Assembly (NCBI RefSeq): GCF_020171285.1 | Contig: NZ_JAIUZI010000004.1 | Coordinates: 170,832-234,831, forward strand | Source: Seohaeicola saemankumensis | GTDB taxonomy: Bacteria; Pseudomonadota; Alphaproteobacteria; Rhodobacterales; Rhodobacteraceae | DNA: 64,000 bases | Direction: 5' to 3' | Shown here: positions 56,761-64,000 of the stretch, one piece after another | How the letters are laid out: every line of letters starts with the position of its first letter | How positions within the stretch are numbered: the stretch's first letter is position 1 | Translations under genes and position numbers: made by a program | Notes under the pieces: generated by a model | Databases searched by the model: none | What the model was told of the DNA's origin: nothing | What the model saw: only the letters and a program-made list of their open reading frames with translations

Positions 56761-58728
56761 TTACTCTGCCGCAATCGGATTGGGGTCTGCCATAGAGACG
56801 ATATCGGTCATGATCGTATTCAGTTCAAAGTCCTTGGGGGTGTAGATTTTGGAAACCCCCATTTTCGAAAGCTTTTCTGCATCCTCATCGGGAATGATCC
56901 CGCCCACGATCACCGGGATGTGTCCCAGCCCGGCCGCCTTCATCTTTTCCATGACATCCTGAACGAGCGGTATATGGCTGCCGGAAAGAATTGACAGGCC
57001 GACCACATGCGCCTTGTCGGAAATGGCCGCATCGACAATTTCCTGCGGCGTCAAGCGAATCCCCTCATAGGAAATATCCATGCCGCAATCGCGGGCGCGG
57101 AATGCAATTTGTTCGGCGCCATTGGAATGGCCGTCCAGTCCGGGTTTTCCCACAAGGAATTTCAACCGGCGGCCGAGTTTGTCGCTGACCAGATCGACCG
57201 AGGCGCGGATATCGTCCAGGCCTTCGGTCTTGTTCGACACCGACCCCGAGACACCGGTCGGACCACGGTAGGTGCCGTGGACCTGGCGCATCTGTTCTGC
57301 CCATTCGCCGGTGGTGACCCCGGCCCTGGCGGCCGCGATCGAGGGTCCCATGACATTTGCGCCGCTTTGCGCGGCCTCGCGCAGGGCGGCCAGAGCGGCG
57401 CGAACGGCCTCTTCGTCGCGCCCGGCGCGCCAGGCGTTCAGCCGCTCGATCTGCTCTTCTTCGACCGCCGGGTCGACCACCATGATGCCGCCGTCCTCGG
57501 TCATCAGGGGTGAGGGTTCGGTCGCGGTGAACTTGTTCACGCCGACCACGGTGGTTTCGCCCGCCTCGATGCGGTTCAGCCGCTCGGCGTTGGAATCCAC
57601 CAGTCGCGATTTCATGTATTCGATGGCGGAAATGGCGCCGCCCATGCTGTCGAGGTTGGCCAGTTCGGCACGCGCGCCTTCTTTAAGTTCCTCGACCTTG
57701 GCATCAATGGCGGGGTTGCCGTCGAACAGGTCTTCGTATTCCAGCAGGTCGGTCTCGAACGCCAGGATCTGCTGCATCCGCATCGACCACTGCTGGTCCC
57801 ATGGGCGCGGCAGGCCCAGCGCCTCGTTCCACGCGGGCAGCTGCACGGCGCGGGCGCGGGCCTTTTTCGACAGGGTCACCGCCAGCATCTCGATCAGGAT
57901 GCGATAGACGTTGTTTTCCGGCTGCTGTTCGGTCAGCCCCAGCGAGTTCACCTGCACACCATAGCGGAACCGCCGCATCTTGGGGTCGTCGATGCCATAG
58001 CGGGTGGCACAGATTTCATCCCACAGATCGACAAAGGCGCGCATCTTGCACATCTCGGTGACGAACCGGATGCCTGCGTTCACAAAGAACGAAATCCGCC
58101 CCACCAGCACCGGGAAATCCTCGGCCGGGACGCGCGGGCGCAGCTCGTCCAGCACCGCGATGGCGGTCGCCAGGGCAAAGGCCAGCTCCTGCTCCGGCGT
58201 CGCGCCGGCCTCTTGCAGGTGATAGGAACAGACGTTCATCGGGTTCCACTTGGGCACGTTGGTATAGCAGTACTCGGCCACGTCCGCGATCATCTTCAGC
58301 GACGGTTTCGGCGGACAGACATAGGTGCCGCGGCTGAGGTATTCCTTGATCAGGTCGTTTTGCACCGTGCCCTGCAGCTTCGACACATCCGCGCCCTGTT
58401 CCTCGGCCACCGCGATATAGAGCGCCAGCAGCCAGGGCGCCGTCGCGTTGATGGTCATCGAGGTGTTCATCTGCTCCAGCGGGATCTGGTCGAACAACAT
58501 GCGCATGTCGCCCAGATGGCTGACCGGCACGCCGACCTTGCCCACCTCGCCGCGCGCCAGCGTGTGGTCGCTGTCATATCCCGTCTGCGTGGGCAGGTCG
58601 AAGGCCACCGACAGACCGGTTTGCCCCTTGGCCAGGTTGCCCCGGTACAGAGCGTTCGAAGCTTTGGCGGTCGAGTGCCCGGCGTAGGTCCGGATCAGCC
58701 AGGGGCGGTCTTTCTGCGGTTGCGTCAT
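56761..58728 (-). CDS. ecm: Ethylmalonyl-CoA mutase
   Basis: This B12-dependent mutase converts (2R)-ethylmalonyl-CoA to methylsuccinyl-CoA, a step unique to the ethylmalonyl-CoA pathway. The N-terminal TIM-barrel domain binds the substrate; the C-terminal cobalamin domain has the DGHSNG (DxHxxG) cobalt-binding motif near residue 530 and the SILSGS segment. The ATG at 58728 gives 655 residues; a GTG 12 bases earlier is possible. The setting with ccr distinguishes it from methylmalonyl-CoA mutase. Confidence 0.93.
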   Translation of the reverse strand: MTQPQKDRPWLIRTYAGHSTAKASNALYRGNLAKGQTGLSVAFDLPTQTGYDSDHTLARGEVGKVGVPVSHLGDMRMLFDQIPLEQMNTSMTINATAPWLLALYIAVAEEQGADVSKLQGTVQNDLIKEYLSRGTYVCPPKPSLKMIADVAEYCYTNVPKWNPMNVCSYHLQEAGATPEQELAFALATAIAVLDELRPRVPAEDFPVLVGRISFFVNAGIRFVTEMCKMRAFVDLWDEICATRYGIDDPKMRRFRYGVQVNSLGLTEQQPENNVYRILIEMLAVTLSKKARARAVQLPAWNEALGLPRPWDQQWSMRMQQILAFETDLLEYEDLFDGNPAIDAKVEELKEGARAELANLDSMGGAISAIEYMKSRLVDSNAERLNRIEAGETTVVGVNKFTATEPSPLMTEDGGIMVVDPAVEEEQIERLNAWRAGRDEEAVRAALAALREAAQSGANVMGPSIAAARAGVTTGEWAEQMRQVHGTYRGPTGVSGSVSNKTEGLDDIRASVDLVSDKLGRRLKFLVGKPGLDGHSNGAEQIAFRARDCGMDISYEGIRLTPQEIVDAAISDKAHVVGLSILSGSHIPLVQDVMEKMKAAGLGHIPVIVGGIIPDEDAEKLSKMGVSKIYTPKDFELNTIMTDIVSMADPNPIAAE

Positions 58729-58877
58729 CAGGGGCCTCACGAGTCAGGTGGCGGTAATAATATTTCGCTGACGTGCTCTAGATCGTAATTTTCGACCGAT
58801 GTCAATTCGCTGCGTCGCGGCATTATCGGGCAGTCAGGATGATTGTGGCAATGGTTTTTTAGTGGCAGGGTGCCGCA

Positions 58878-60290
58878 ATGACGCAGACCGTCGAAATGCC
58901 GCTCTGGCTGTTGCTGCTGATCCTGCTCTTTGCGGGAGTGACATTTGCGTCGCATTTCCTGTTCCCGTCGGTGCGCTGGTTTTTCCGGCGCAGGCTGGAA
59001 AAAGCCGTGGCACGGCTGAACGAACGGCTGGAACGCCCGATCCAGCCGTTCAAGCTGGCGCGGCGCTATGACATGATCCAGCGGATGATCTATGACCCGC
59101 AGGTCAGCCAGGCGATTGCCGATCATGCCCGCGCCGAAGGCATCCCGGAAAACGTCGCCTTTGAATCGGCAAAACGGTATGCCCGCGAGATCGTGCCGTC
59201 GTTTTCGGCATCGGCCTATTTCGGCTTTGCGATCCGCGCTGCCCGATTCCTGAGCAATTCGCTGTACCGGGTCCGTTTGGGGCATTCCGACGACGAAGCG
59301 CTGCGGGCGATCGATCCGGAGGCCACCGTGGTGTTCGTGATGAATCACCGGTCCAACATGGACTACGTGCTGGTGACCTACCTGGCGGCAGAGCGGTCGG
59401 CGCTGTCCTACGCGGTGGGGGAATGGGCACGGGTCTGGCCGCTGAGCCGTCTGATCCGCGCGATGGGGGCCTATTTCATCCGGCGCAAGTCGCGCAACGA
59501 ACTCTACCGCAAGGTTCTGGCCTGTTACGTGCGCCTCTCGACCGAGGCGGGCGTGACCCAGGCGATGTTCCCCGAAGGCGGGCTCAGCCTGTCGGGGGCG
59601 CTGATGCCGCCCAAGCTGGGGCTGTTGAAGTACATCGTGGACGGGTTCGACGCCAAGGGGCGAGATGTGGTGTTCGTGCCTGTGGCATTGAACTATGACC
59701 GTGTGCTGGAGGATCGGATCCTGATCGACGCGGCACAGGGCGAGGGGCGGCGCTTTAACGCGCGGATCGGGGTGATCACCTGGCAATTGTTCCGCCAGAT
59801 CGGCCTGCGCGCCATCGGTCGGTATCACCGGTTCGGCTATGCGGCGGTCAGTTTCGGCACGCCGGTGTCTCTGCGCCGGTTCCAGGCCGGTCACACCGGT
59901 GACGTGACGCGGGCGCTGGCCCGCGATCTGATGCGGGGCATCGGAGAGATCGTTCCGGTCTTGCCGGTGCCGTTGGTGGCATGGCTGATCCTCCGGAACG
60001 GGCCGATGACGCGGGCCGAAGTGGAACTGGGGTTTAGCGAGGTGCTGCGCGAACATGCCTCTGCGCATATCCATATGCCGCGCCACAACCGCGACTATGC
60101 CGCCGAGGTGGGTCTGCGGCACCTGACCGGGCGCCATGTCCTGATCGAAGAGAACGGCGTATTCGTACCCGCCGCCGACCAGGCCGATGTGCTAAAGTTC
60201 TACGCGAACTCCATCCGGCATATTATGTTGCCGGGAGACGAGACCGATTCTGCGCCTGCAAAGGGAAATTCTGCACCCGCTGGGTCATAA
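58878..60290 (+). CDS. PlsB-like glycerol-3-phosphate acyltransferase family protein
   Basis: This 470-residue membrane protein has an N-terminal helix (WLLLLILLFAGVTFASHFLF) and an acyltransferase domain with NHRSNMD (H157 and D162), FIRRKSRNELYR and FPEGGLSLSG. That pattern fits the first acylation of glycerol-3-phosphate, although it is shorter than enterobacterial PlsB. It lies between the divergent ecm and ccr, which is the usual place for it in related genomes as I recall. Confidence 0.85.
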   Translation: MTQTVEMPLWLLLLILLFAGVTFASHFLFPSVRWFFRRRLEKAVARLNERLERPIQPFKLARRYDMIQRMIYDPQVSQAIADHARAEGIPENVAFESAKRYAREIVPSFSASAYFGFAIRAARFLSNSLYRVRLGHSDDEALRAIDPEATVVFVMNHRSNMDYVLVTYLAAERSALSYAVGEWARVWPLSRLIRAMGAYFIRRKSRNELYRKVLACYVRLSTEAGVTQAMFPEGGLSLSGALMPPKLGLLKYIVDGFDAKGRDVVFVPVALNYDRVLEDRILIDAAQGEGRRFNARIGVITWQLFRQIGLRAIGRYHRFGYAAVSFGTPVSLRRFQAGHTGDVTRALARDLMRGIGEIVPVLPVPLVAWLILRNGPMTRAEVELGFSEVLREHASAHIHMPRHNRDYAAEVGLRHLTGRHVLIEENGVFVPAADQADVLKFYANSIRHIMLPGDETDSAPAKGNSAPAGS

Positions 60291-60317
60291 AGTTTCAAAA
60301 TATGCCGATTTGATGTT

Positions 60318-60327
60318 GCAATATTGC
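60318..60327. promoter_or_regulatory. Palindrome in the ccr leader
   Basis: GCAATATTGC is a perfect 10-base palindrome about 77-86 bases before the ccr start. The same sequence occurs at 17384-17393. It may be a regulator site for ccr; no regulator can be named. Confidence 0.4.
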
Positions 60328-60403
60328 GCGGCCACTCATATTCCACCATGAGAGCCGCGATTCTGCGTTGCGGCGAGACGCGAACCAGACACAGGAGGCC
60401 AGC

Positions 60404-61690
60404 ATGGCTTTGGACACCAACGGCGACATCGCGCCGTACGAGGCGCCCGAAAAGGACCTCTATGAAATGGGTGAAATCCCCCCGATGGGATTTGTGCCGA
60501 AAAAGATGTACGCTTGGGCAATCCGCAAGGAACGCCACGGCGAGCCTGACACCGCCATGCAGCTGGAAGTCGTCGACGTGCCGGTTCTGGACAGCCACGA
60601 AGTGCTGGTTCTGGTGATGGCTGCGGGCGTCAACTACAACGGCGTCTGGGCGTCGCTTGGCACGCCGATCAGCCCGTTTGACGGCCACAAGGCCCCCTAT
60701 CACATCGCCGGTTCCGATGCCGCCGGTATCGTCTGGGCGGTGGGCGAAAAGGTGACCCGCTGGAAAGTCGGTGATGAAGTGGTGATCCACTGCAACCAGG
60801 ACGACGGCGACGACGAGGAATGCAACGGCGGCGACCCGATGTTCTCGACCTCGCAGCGGATCTGGGGCTATGAGACCCCGGACGGCTCCTTTGCACAGTT
60901 CACCAACGTGCAGGCGCAGCAGCTGATGCCGCGCCCCAAGCACCTGACCTGGGAAGAAGCGGCCTGCTACACGCTGACCCTGGCGACCGCTTACCGGATG
61001 CTGTTCGGCCACCACCCGCACGAGCTGAAGCCGGGCCAGAACGTTCTGGTCTGGGGCGCGTCGGGCGGTCTGGGCTCTTATGCGATCCAGCTGATCAACA
61101 CGGCCGGCGCCAACGCCATCGGTGTCATCTCGGACGAGGACAAGCGCGAGTTCGTGATGGATCTGGGCGCCAAGGGCGTGATCAACCGCAAGGACTTTGA
61201 CTGCTGGGGCCAGCTGCCCAAGGTGAACACGCCGGAATATGCGGCATGGTTCAAAGAGGCCCGCAAATTCGGCGCGGCGATCTGGGAAATCACCGGCAAG
61301 GGCAACAACGTCGACATCGTGTTCGAACACCCCGGTGAATCGACCTTCCCGGTTTCGACGCTGGTCTGCAAAAAAGGCGGCATGGTCGTGATCTGTGCCG
61401 GCACCACCGGTTACAACCTGACCTTTGACGTGCGTTATCTCTGGATGCACCAGAAGCGGATCCAGGGCTCTCACTTTGCCCACCTCAAGCAGGCCGCCTC
61501 GGCCAACCAGCTGATGGTCGAGCGTCGCCTCGATCCCTGCATGTCCGAAGTCTTTGCATGGAACGACCTGCCCGAAGCGCACATGAAGATGCTGCGCAAC
61601 GAGCATAAGCCCGGCAACATGTCGGTGCTGGTTCAGTCCCCCAAGACGGGTCTGCGCACGCTGGAAGAGGTTCTGGACGCGCGCGACTGA
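60404..61690 (+). CDS. ccr: Crotonyl-CoA carboxylase/reductase
   Basis: This MDR-superfamily enzyme uses NADPH and CO2 to make ethylmalonyl-CoA from crotonyl-CoA, the carbon-fixing step of the ethylmalonyl-CoA pathway. It has the NADP loop VLVWGASGGLGSYA and the CCR-typical N-terminus (APEKDLYEMGEIPPMGFVPKKMYAWAIR). CAGGAGG upstream sets the start, giving 428 residues. A strong terminator follows. It lies just upstream of the quorum-sensing genes. Confidence 0.96.
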   Translation: MALDTNGDIAPYEAPEKDLYEMGEIPPMGFVPKKMYAWAIRKERHGEPDTAMQLEVVDVPVLDSHEVLVLVMAAGVNYNGVWASLGTPISPFDGHKAPYHIAGSDAAGIVWAVGEKVTRWKVGDEVVIHCNQDDGDDEECNGGDPMFSTSQRIWGYETPDGSFAQFTNVQAQQLMPRPKHLTWEEAACYTLTLATAYRMLFGHHPHELKPGQNVLVWGASGGLGSYAIQLINTAGANAIGVISDEDKREFVMDLGAKGVINRKDFDCWGQLPKVNTPEYAAWFKEARKFGAAIWEITGKGNNVDIVFEHPGESTFPVSTLVCKKGGMVVICAGTTGYNLTFDVRYLWMHQKRIQGSHFAHLKQAASANQLMVERRLDPCMSEVFAWNDLPEAHMKMLRNEHKPGNMSVLVQSPKTGLRTLEEVLDARD

Positions 61691-61718
61691 TCCAGTCGCT
61701 GCAAATCAGACTCCGATC

Positions 61719-61752
61719 GGGGCCGCGAATCACCTGCGTGATTCGCGGCCCC
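61719..61752 (+). terminator. Terminator of ccr
   Basis: A 15-bp perfect stem (61719-61733 with 61738-61752) with the 4-base loop CTGC is followed by GGCTCTTT. It lies 28 bases beyond the ccr stop and separates ccr from the quorum-sensing genes. Confidence 0.8.
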
Positions 61753-61868
61753 GGCTCTTTCCGGGGGCGGCATTAGTGATTCCAGACACTTGAATTTTCC
61801 CCCCTCACCGTTTTTGGGGAGTGGAAAGCAGCGAATTTTTACCTTTTCCAGCTCGTGCTATAGTTGTG

Positions 61869-61883
61869 TTAACCATCCGTTAA
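61869..61883. promoter_or_regulatory. CtrA-type binding site upstream of the luxR locus
   Basis: TTAA-N7-TTAA is perfect and extends to TTAACCATCCGTTAAC, the TTAAC-N5-GTTAAC form seen for CtrA in Rhodobacteraceae. It ends 19 bases before the ATG at 61903. In related roseobacters CtrA and quorum sensing are linked, so CtrA control of this locus is plausible. Confidence 0.65.
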
Positions 61884-61902
61884 CCAAATCGGAGAGACCC
61901 TG

Positions 61903-62121
61903 ATGGCGCAACATGACTGGATACTGGACGTATTGGTGGATCTGAAGTCCTTTGCGACCGCAAATGACCTAGGAGCCCTGGCCGAACAGCTGGATGATAC
62001 CATGCTGATCGCCGTTGCCGAAATTGCGTCCGTGGAAGAGGGCGCGCGTGCTGGGGCAGATGGAAAACCGGGTCAATCTGGATCAGATCACTACGGAACT
62101 GGACGACACTTGCGCGCTTGA
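61903..62121 (+). CDS. Small protein upstream of luxR
   Basis: This 72-residue protein starts MAQHDWILDVLVDLKSFATA and has an acidic helical first half (LGALAEQLDDTMLIAVAEIASVEEGAR) and a glycine-rich tail. GGAGAGACC gives a ribosome site. I recall a similar small gene before luxR in other Roseobacters. It overlaps luxR by 62 bases in another frame, so translation may be coupled. Function unknown. Confidence 0.7.
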   Translation: MAQHDWILDVLVDLKSFATANDLGALAEQLDDTMLIAVAEIASVEEGARAGADGKPGQSGSDHYGTGRHLRA

Positions 62122-62779
62122 GGATCTTCAGGCCAGCATCGAGAAATTACGTGACGCGTTCGGCGTCGATCACATGGTCTACCACTGGGTGGACAGCGCC
62201 GGCGAACAATACGGCTGTGGGACTTATGATGATGAATGGGTCCAGCGCTATCTCGTCAAACAATACCTGCGCGTTGATCCGGTTGTTGTCGGGTGTTTTC
62301 AACGATTTCACCCGGTCGACTGGAAACGGCTGGACTGGTCCGGCAAACCTGCGCGCAGCTTTCTGGCCGATGCGCTGAGGCACGGGGTCGGAAACCAGGG
62401 CTATTCCATCCCGATCCGCGGCCCCAACGGCCAGTTCGCGCTGTTCACGGTTAACCACAATGCCTCGGACGAGGACTGGGCCCGGTTCACCGAAACACAT
62501 GGCCGCGACCTGATCCTGATCGCACATTTCTTTAACCGCAAGGCGCTGGAGTTCGAACCGGGCCGCCAGCCGGAACCCGCCCGCAACCTGTCGCCGCGCG
62601 AGGTGGATGCGATGACCCTGCTGGCCATGGGCTACAGCCGCGCACAGGTGGCGGATTCCCTGTCGATTTCCGAGCACACATTGCGGGTCTATATCGAAAG
62701 CGCGCGGTTCAAATTGGGCGCGTTGAATACAACCCATGCGATTGCGCGGGCCTTGTCGCGCGGATTGATCGTGGTTTGA
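62060..62779 (+). CDS. LuxR-family quorum-sensing regulator
   Basis: This 239-residue regulator has an N-terminal autoinducer-binding domain with conserved positions around MVYHWVDS, YLRVDPVV and the later W and G residues, and a C-terminal helix-turn-helix (NLSPREVDAMTLLAMGYSRAQVADSLSISEHTLRVY). It should bind the acyl-homoserine lactone made by the adjacent LuxI. The ATG at 62060 was chosen; the frame extends upstream in the small gene. Confidence 0.92.
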   Translation: MENRVNLDQITTELDDTCALEDLQASIEKLRDAFGVDHMVYHWVDSAGEQYGCGTYDDEWVQRYLVKQYLRVDPVVVGCFQRFHPVDWKRLDWSGKPARSFLADALRHGVGNQGYSIPIRGPNGQFALFTVNHNASDEDWARFTETHGRDLILIAHFFNRKALEFEPGRQPEPARNLSPREVDAMTLLAMGYSRAQVADSLSISEHTLRVYIESARFKLGALNTTHAIARALSRGLIVV

Positions 62780-62859
62780 CGGAACGAACGCAGAACTAGG
62801 CGGATATTAACCAATTTACCCGAACGTCTGACGCAGCAGGACGACAAGGGGACAAGATC

Positions 62860-63498
62860 ATGCTGCGCTATATTTATGCCAATGAATTGCACCGATTTCC
62901 AAAACTCGGACATACCATGTTCCTGGATCGTGCGGACCAATTCCGTACGCGGCTGGGCTGGGACGTGCATGTCGACGCCAATGGCGAGGAGCGGGACGGG
63001 TACGACGACCTCAATCCGCTTTACGTGATCTGGGAAAACCCTGGTGGCTGCCACGGCGGGTCGATGCGGTTCCTTCCGACCACTGGACCGGTCATGGTCA
63101 ACGATGTCTTTGGCCATCTCACCGGCGGTTCGCCTGTGGTCAGCCCGCTGATCTGGGAATGCACCCGGTTCTGTCTGGCGCGCGACGCGGGATCCAACGT
63201 GGCCGCCGCGCTGATGCTCGGCGGGGGCGAAATCATGACGGGGTTCGGAATTCGCCATTTTGTCGGCGTGTTCGATGCCCGCATGGTGCGCATCTACCGC
63301 GCTATCGGCTCCTCGCCCGAGGTTCTGGGATCGGAAGGGGAGGGCCGCGACCGGATCAGCGTCGGTCTGTGGGAATTCACCCCCGAGGCGCAGAAGAAGG
63401 TGGCCGAGCGGGCCGGTGTTTCGCCGGAATTGTCCCGGCTGTGGTTCGCCCGCGACTTTGGCGGTGGGAACCGGTCGAAACTGGCGCAGACCGGTTGA
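62860..63498 (+). CDS. Acyl-homoserine-lactone synthase (LuxI family)
   Basis: This 212-residue enzyme makes an acyl-homoserine lactone from S-adenosylmethionine and an acyl-ACP. The conserved residues R24, F28, W34, E100 and R103 are in place (DRADQFRTRLGWDV, SMRFLPTTGP and WECTRFCLAR). Chain length cannot be read from the sequence. It follows luxR after 80 bases. I see no clear lux box. Confidence 0.93.
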   Translation: MLRYIYANELHRFPKLGHTMFLDRADQFRTRLGWDVHVDANGEERDGYDDLNPLYVIWENPGGCHGGSMRFLPTTGPVMVNDVFGHLTGGSPVVSPLIWECTRFCLARDAGSNVAAALMLGGGEIMTGFGIRHFVGVFDARMVRIYRAIGSSPEVLGSEGEGRDRISVGLWEFTPEAQKKVAERAGVSPELSRLWFARDFGGGNRSKLAQTG

Positions 63499-63543
63499 CC
63501 GCAGCCACTGGCGCCCGGTTGCGGGGGCCTGTAGGGTCGCGCC

Positions 63544-64000
63544 ATGAGCGCGCCCCTCGTTACCTTTTCCGATGATCAGGCCACGGCCTTTGACAGTGTC
63601 ACCGAGATGCTGCGCGAGGCAGGCGTGGATCTGGACGAAAGTCAGCTGACACCGCCCCGGGCGTCCGGGTCGGGCGTGATGGCGGTGATCGGCAAGGCGG
63701 GATCGGGCAAGACATTGTTGCTGGCCGAACTCTACAAGGCGCTCGAAGACGCCGGGGTCGAGGTCGTGTCAGGCGACTATGAAAGCCGCAAGCGCCGCGA
63801 CAAGCGCACGCTGGCGATACTGGCGCCGACGAACAAGGCGGCCAGCGTGCTGCGGTTTCGCGGCGTGCCGGCAACGACCATCCACCGCATCCTCTATACC
63901 CCGGTCTATGACCCGGAATACGAACGCATCGCCGAATGGCTGGCCGGAAACGGCGAGCGGCCTGAAATCGAGGGGCTGACCGATCAGGCGCTGGACCGGG
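63544..64000 (+). CDS. RecD-like ATP-dependent DNA helicase (partial, 3' end missing)
   Basis: The frame starts MSAPLVTFSDDQATAFDSV and has a Walker A motif GKAGSGKTLL near residue 58 and an LAPTNKAASVLRFRG segment (helicase motif Ia-like), followed by TIHRILYTP. It resembles RecD2-type or UvrD-like helicases of superfamily 1. The gene runs off the window at base 64000, so its length and end are unknown. Confidence 0.8.
   Translation, partial: MSAPLVTFSDDQATAFDSVTEMLREAGVDLDESQLTPPRASGSGVMAVIGKAGSGKTLLLAELYKALEDAGVEVVSGDYESRKRRDKRTLAILAPTNKAASVLRFRGVPATTIHRILYTPVYDPEYERIAEWLAGNGERPEIEGLTDQALDR

Noticed and set aside
58737..60137. Open frame of 466 codons opposite the PlsB-like gene
   Set aside because: Shadow frame; the acyltransferase motifs fix the coding strand.
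62780..62859. lux box before luxI
   Set aside because: The 80-base gap has no convincing 18-20-base palindrome of the lux-box type.

Overview
The window is a GC-rich stretch of alphaproteobacterial chromosome, most likely from the Roseobacter group (Rhodobacteraceae, Ruegeria-like). Evidence is the gene set: ethylmalonyl-CoA pathway genes, an E2 of 2-oxoglutarate dehydrogenase with two lipoyl domains, a luxR/luxI pair beside crotonyl-CoA carboxylase/reductase, NnrU, TIGR02302 and DUF1194 proteins, and many small Rhodobacteraceae proteins. No rRNA, tRNA or CRISPR array was found. The first and last genes run off the window.

Layout. 1-2210: end of a TPR protein, then ispE. 2241-5936: a 3.7-kb IS1595-type mobile element with perfect inverted ends and an 8-bp target duplication. 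It carries a winged-helix protein, a KilA-N protein, the transposase, a DUF6471 protein and a frameshifted membrane protein, and it split an intergenic repeat between ispE and ispB. 5994-10922: ispB, a methyltransferase, small proteins, a DMT exporter and a LysR regulator. 11028-13007: phaB and phaA, followed upstream by an EAL protein. 14054-19280: membrane and envelope proteins, a second LysR regulator and a TlpA thioredoxin. 19303-25127: argH, a lipoprotein, DUF2834, lysA and TIGR02302. 25149-31719: zinc-ribbon protein, ftsE, ftsX, plsC, flavoprotein, OmpA-like protein and an arylamine N-acetyltransferase.

31805-44190 (minus strand) is a TCA block: mdh, an exported protein, sucC, sucD, two extra genes, sucA, sucB, a MAPEG gene and lpd. 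45773-48459 carries (3S)-malyl-CoA thioesterase and mesaconyl-CoA hydratase genes. 49468-53737 is sdhCDAB, with a sulfotransferase-like gene between sdhA and sdhB. 54104-56630 holds small proteins, DUF1989, deoD and an H-NS-like gene. 56761-61690 holds ethylmalonyl-CoA mutase, a PlsB-like acyltransferase and ccr. 61903-63498 is a quorum-sensing locus, followed by the start of a helicase.

The genes fit together as central carbon metabolism. PhaA and PhaB make hydroxybutyryl-CoA for storage or for the ethylmalonyl-CoA route (Ccr, Ecm, Mch, malyl-CoA thioesterase). The products enter the TCA steps encoded by mdh, suc, lpd and sdh. Identically spaced pairs of a TGTGATCAC palindrome lie about 110-150 bp upstream of sucC and of sdhC, which suggests one regulator for both operons. 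A perfect CtrA-type site precedes the quorum-sensing genes. The best candidate for an undescribed system is the mobile element: its KilA-N gene lies next to a highly structured non-coding segment, and copies of the terminal-repeat core sit in the transposase promoter region.
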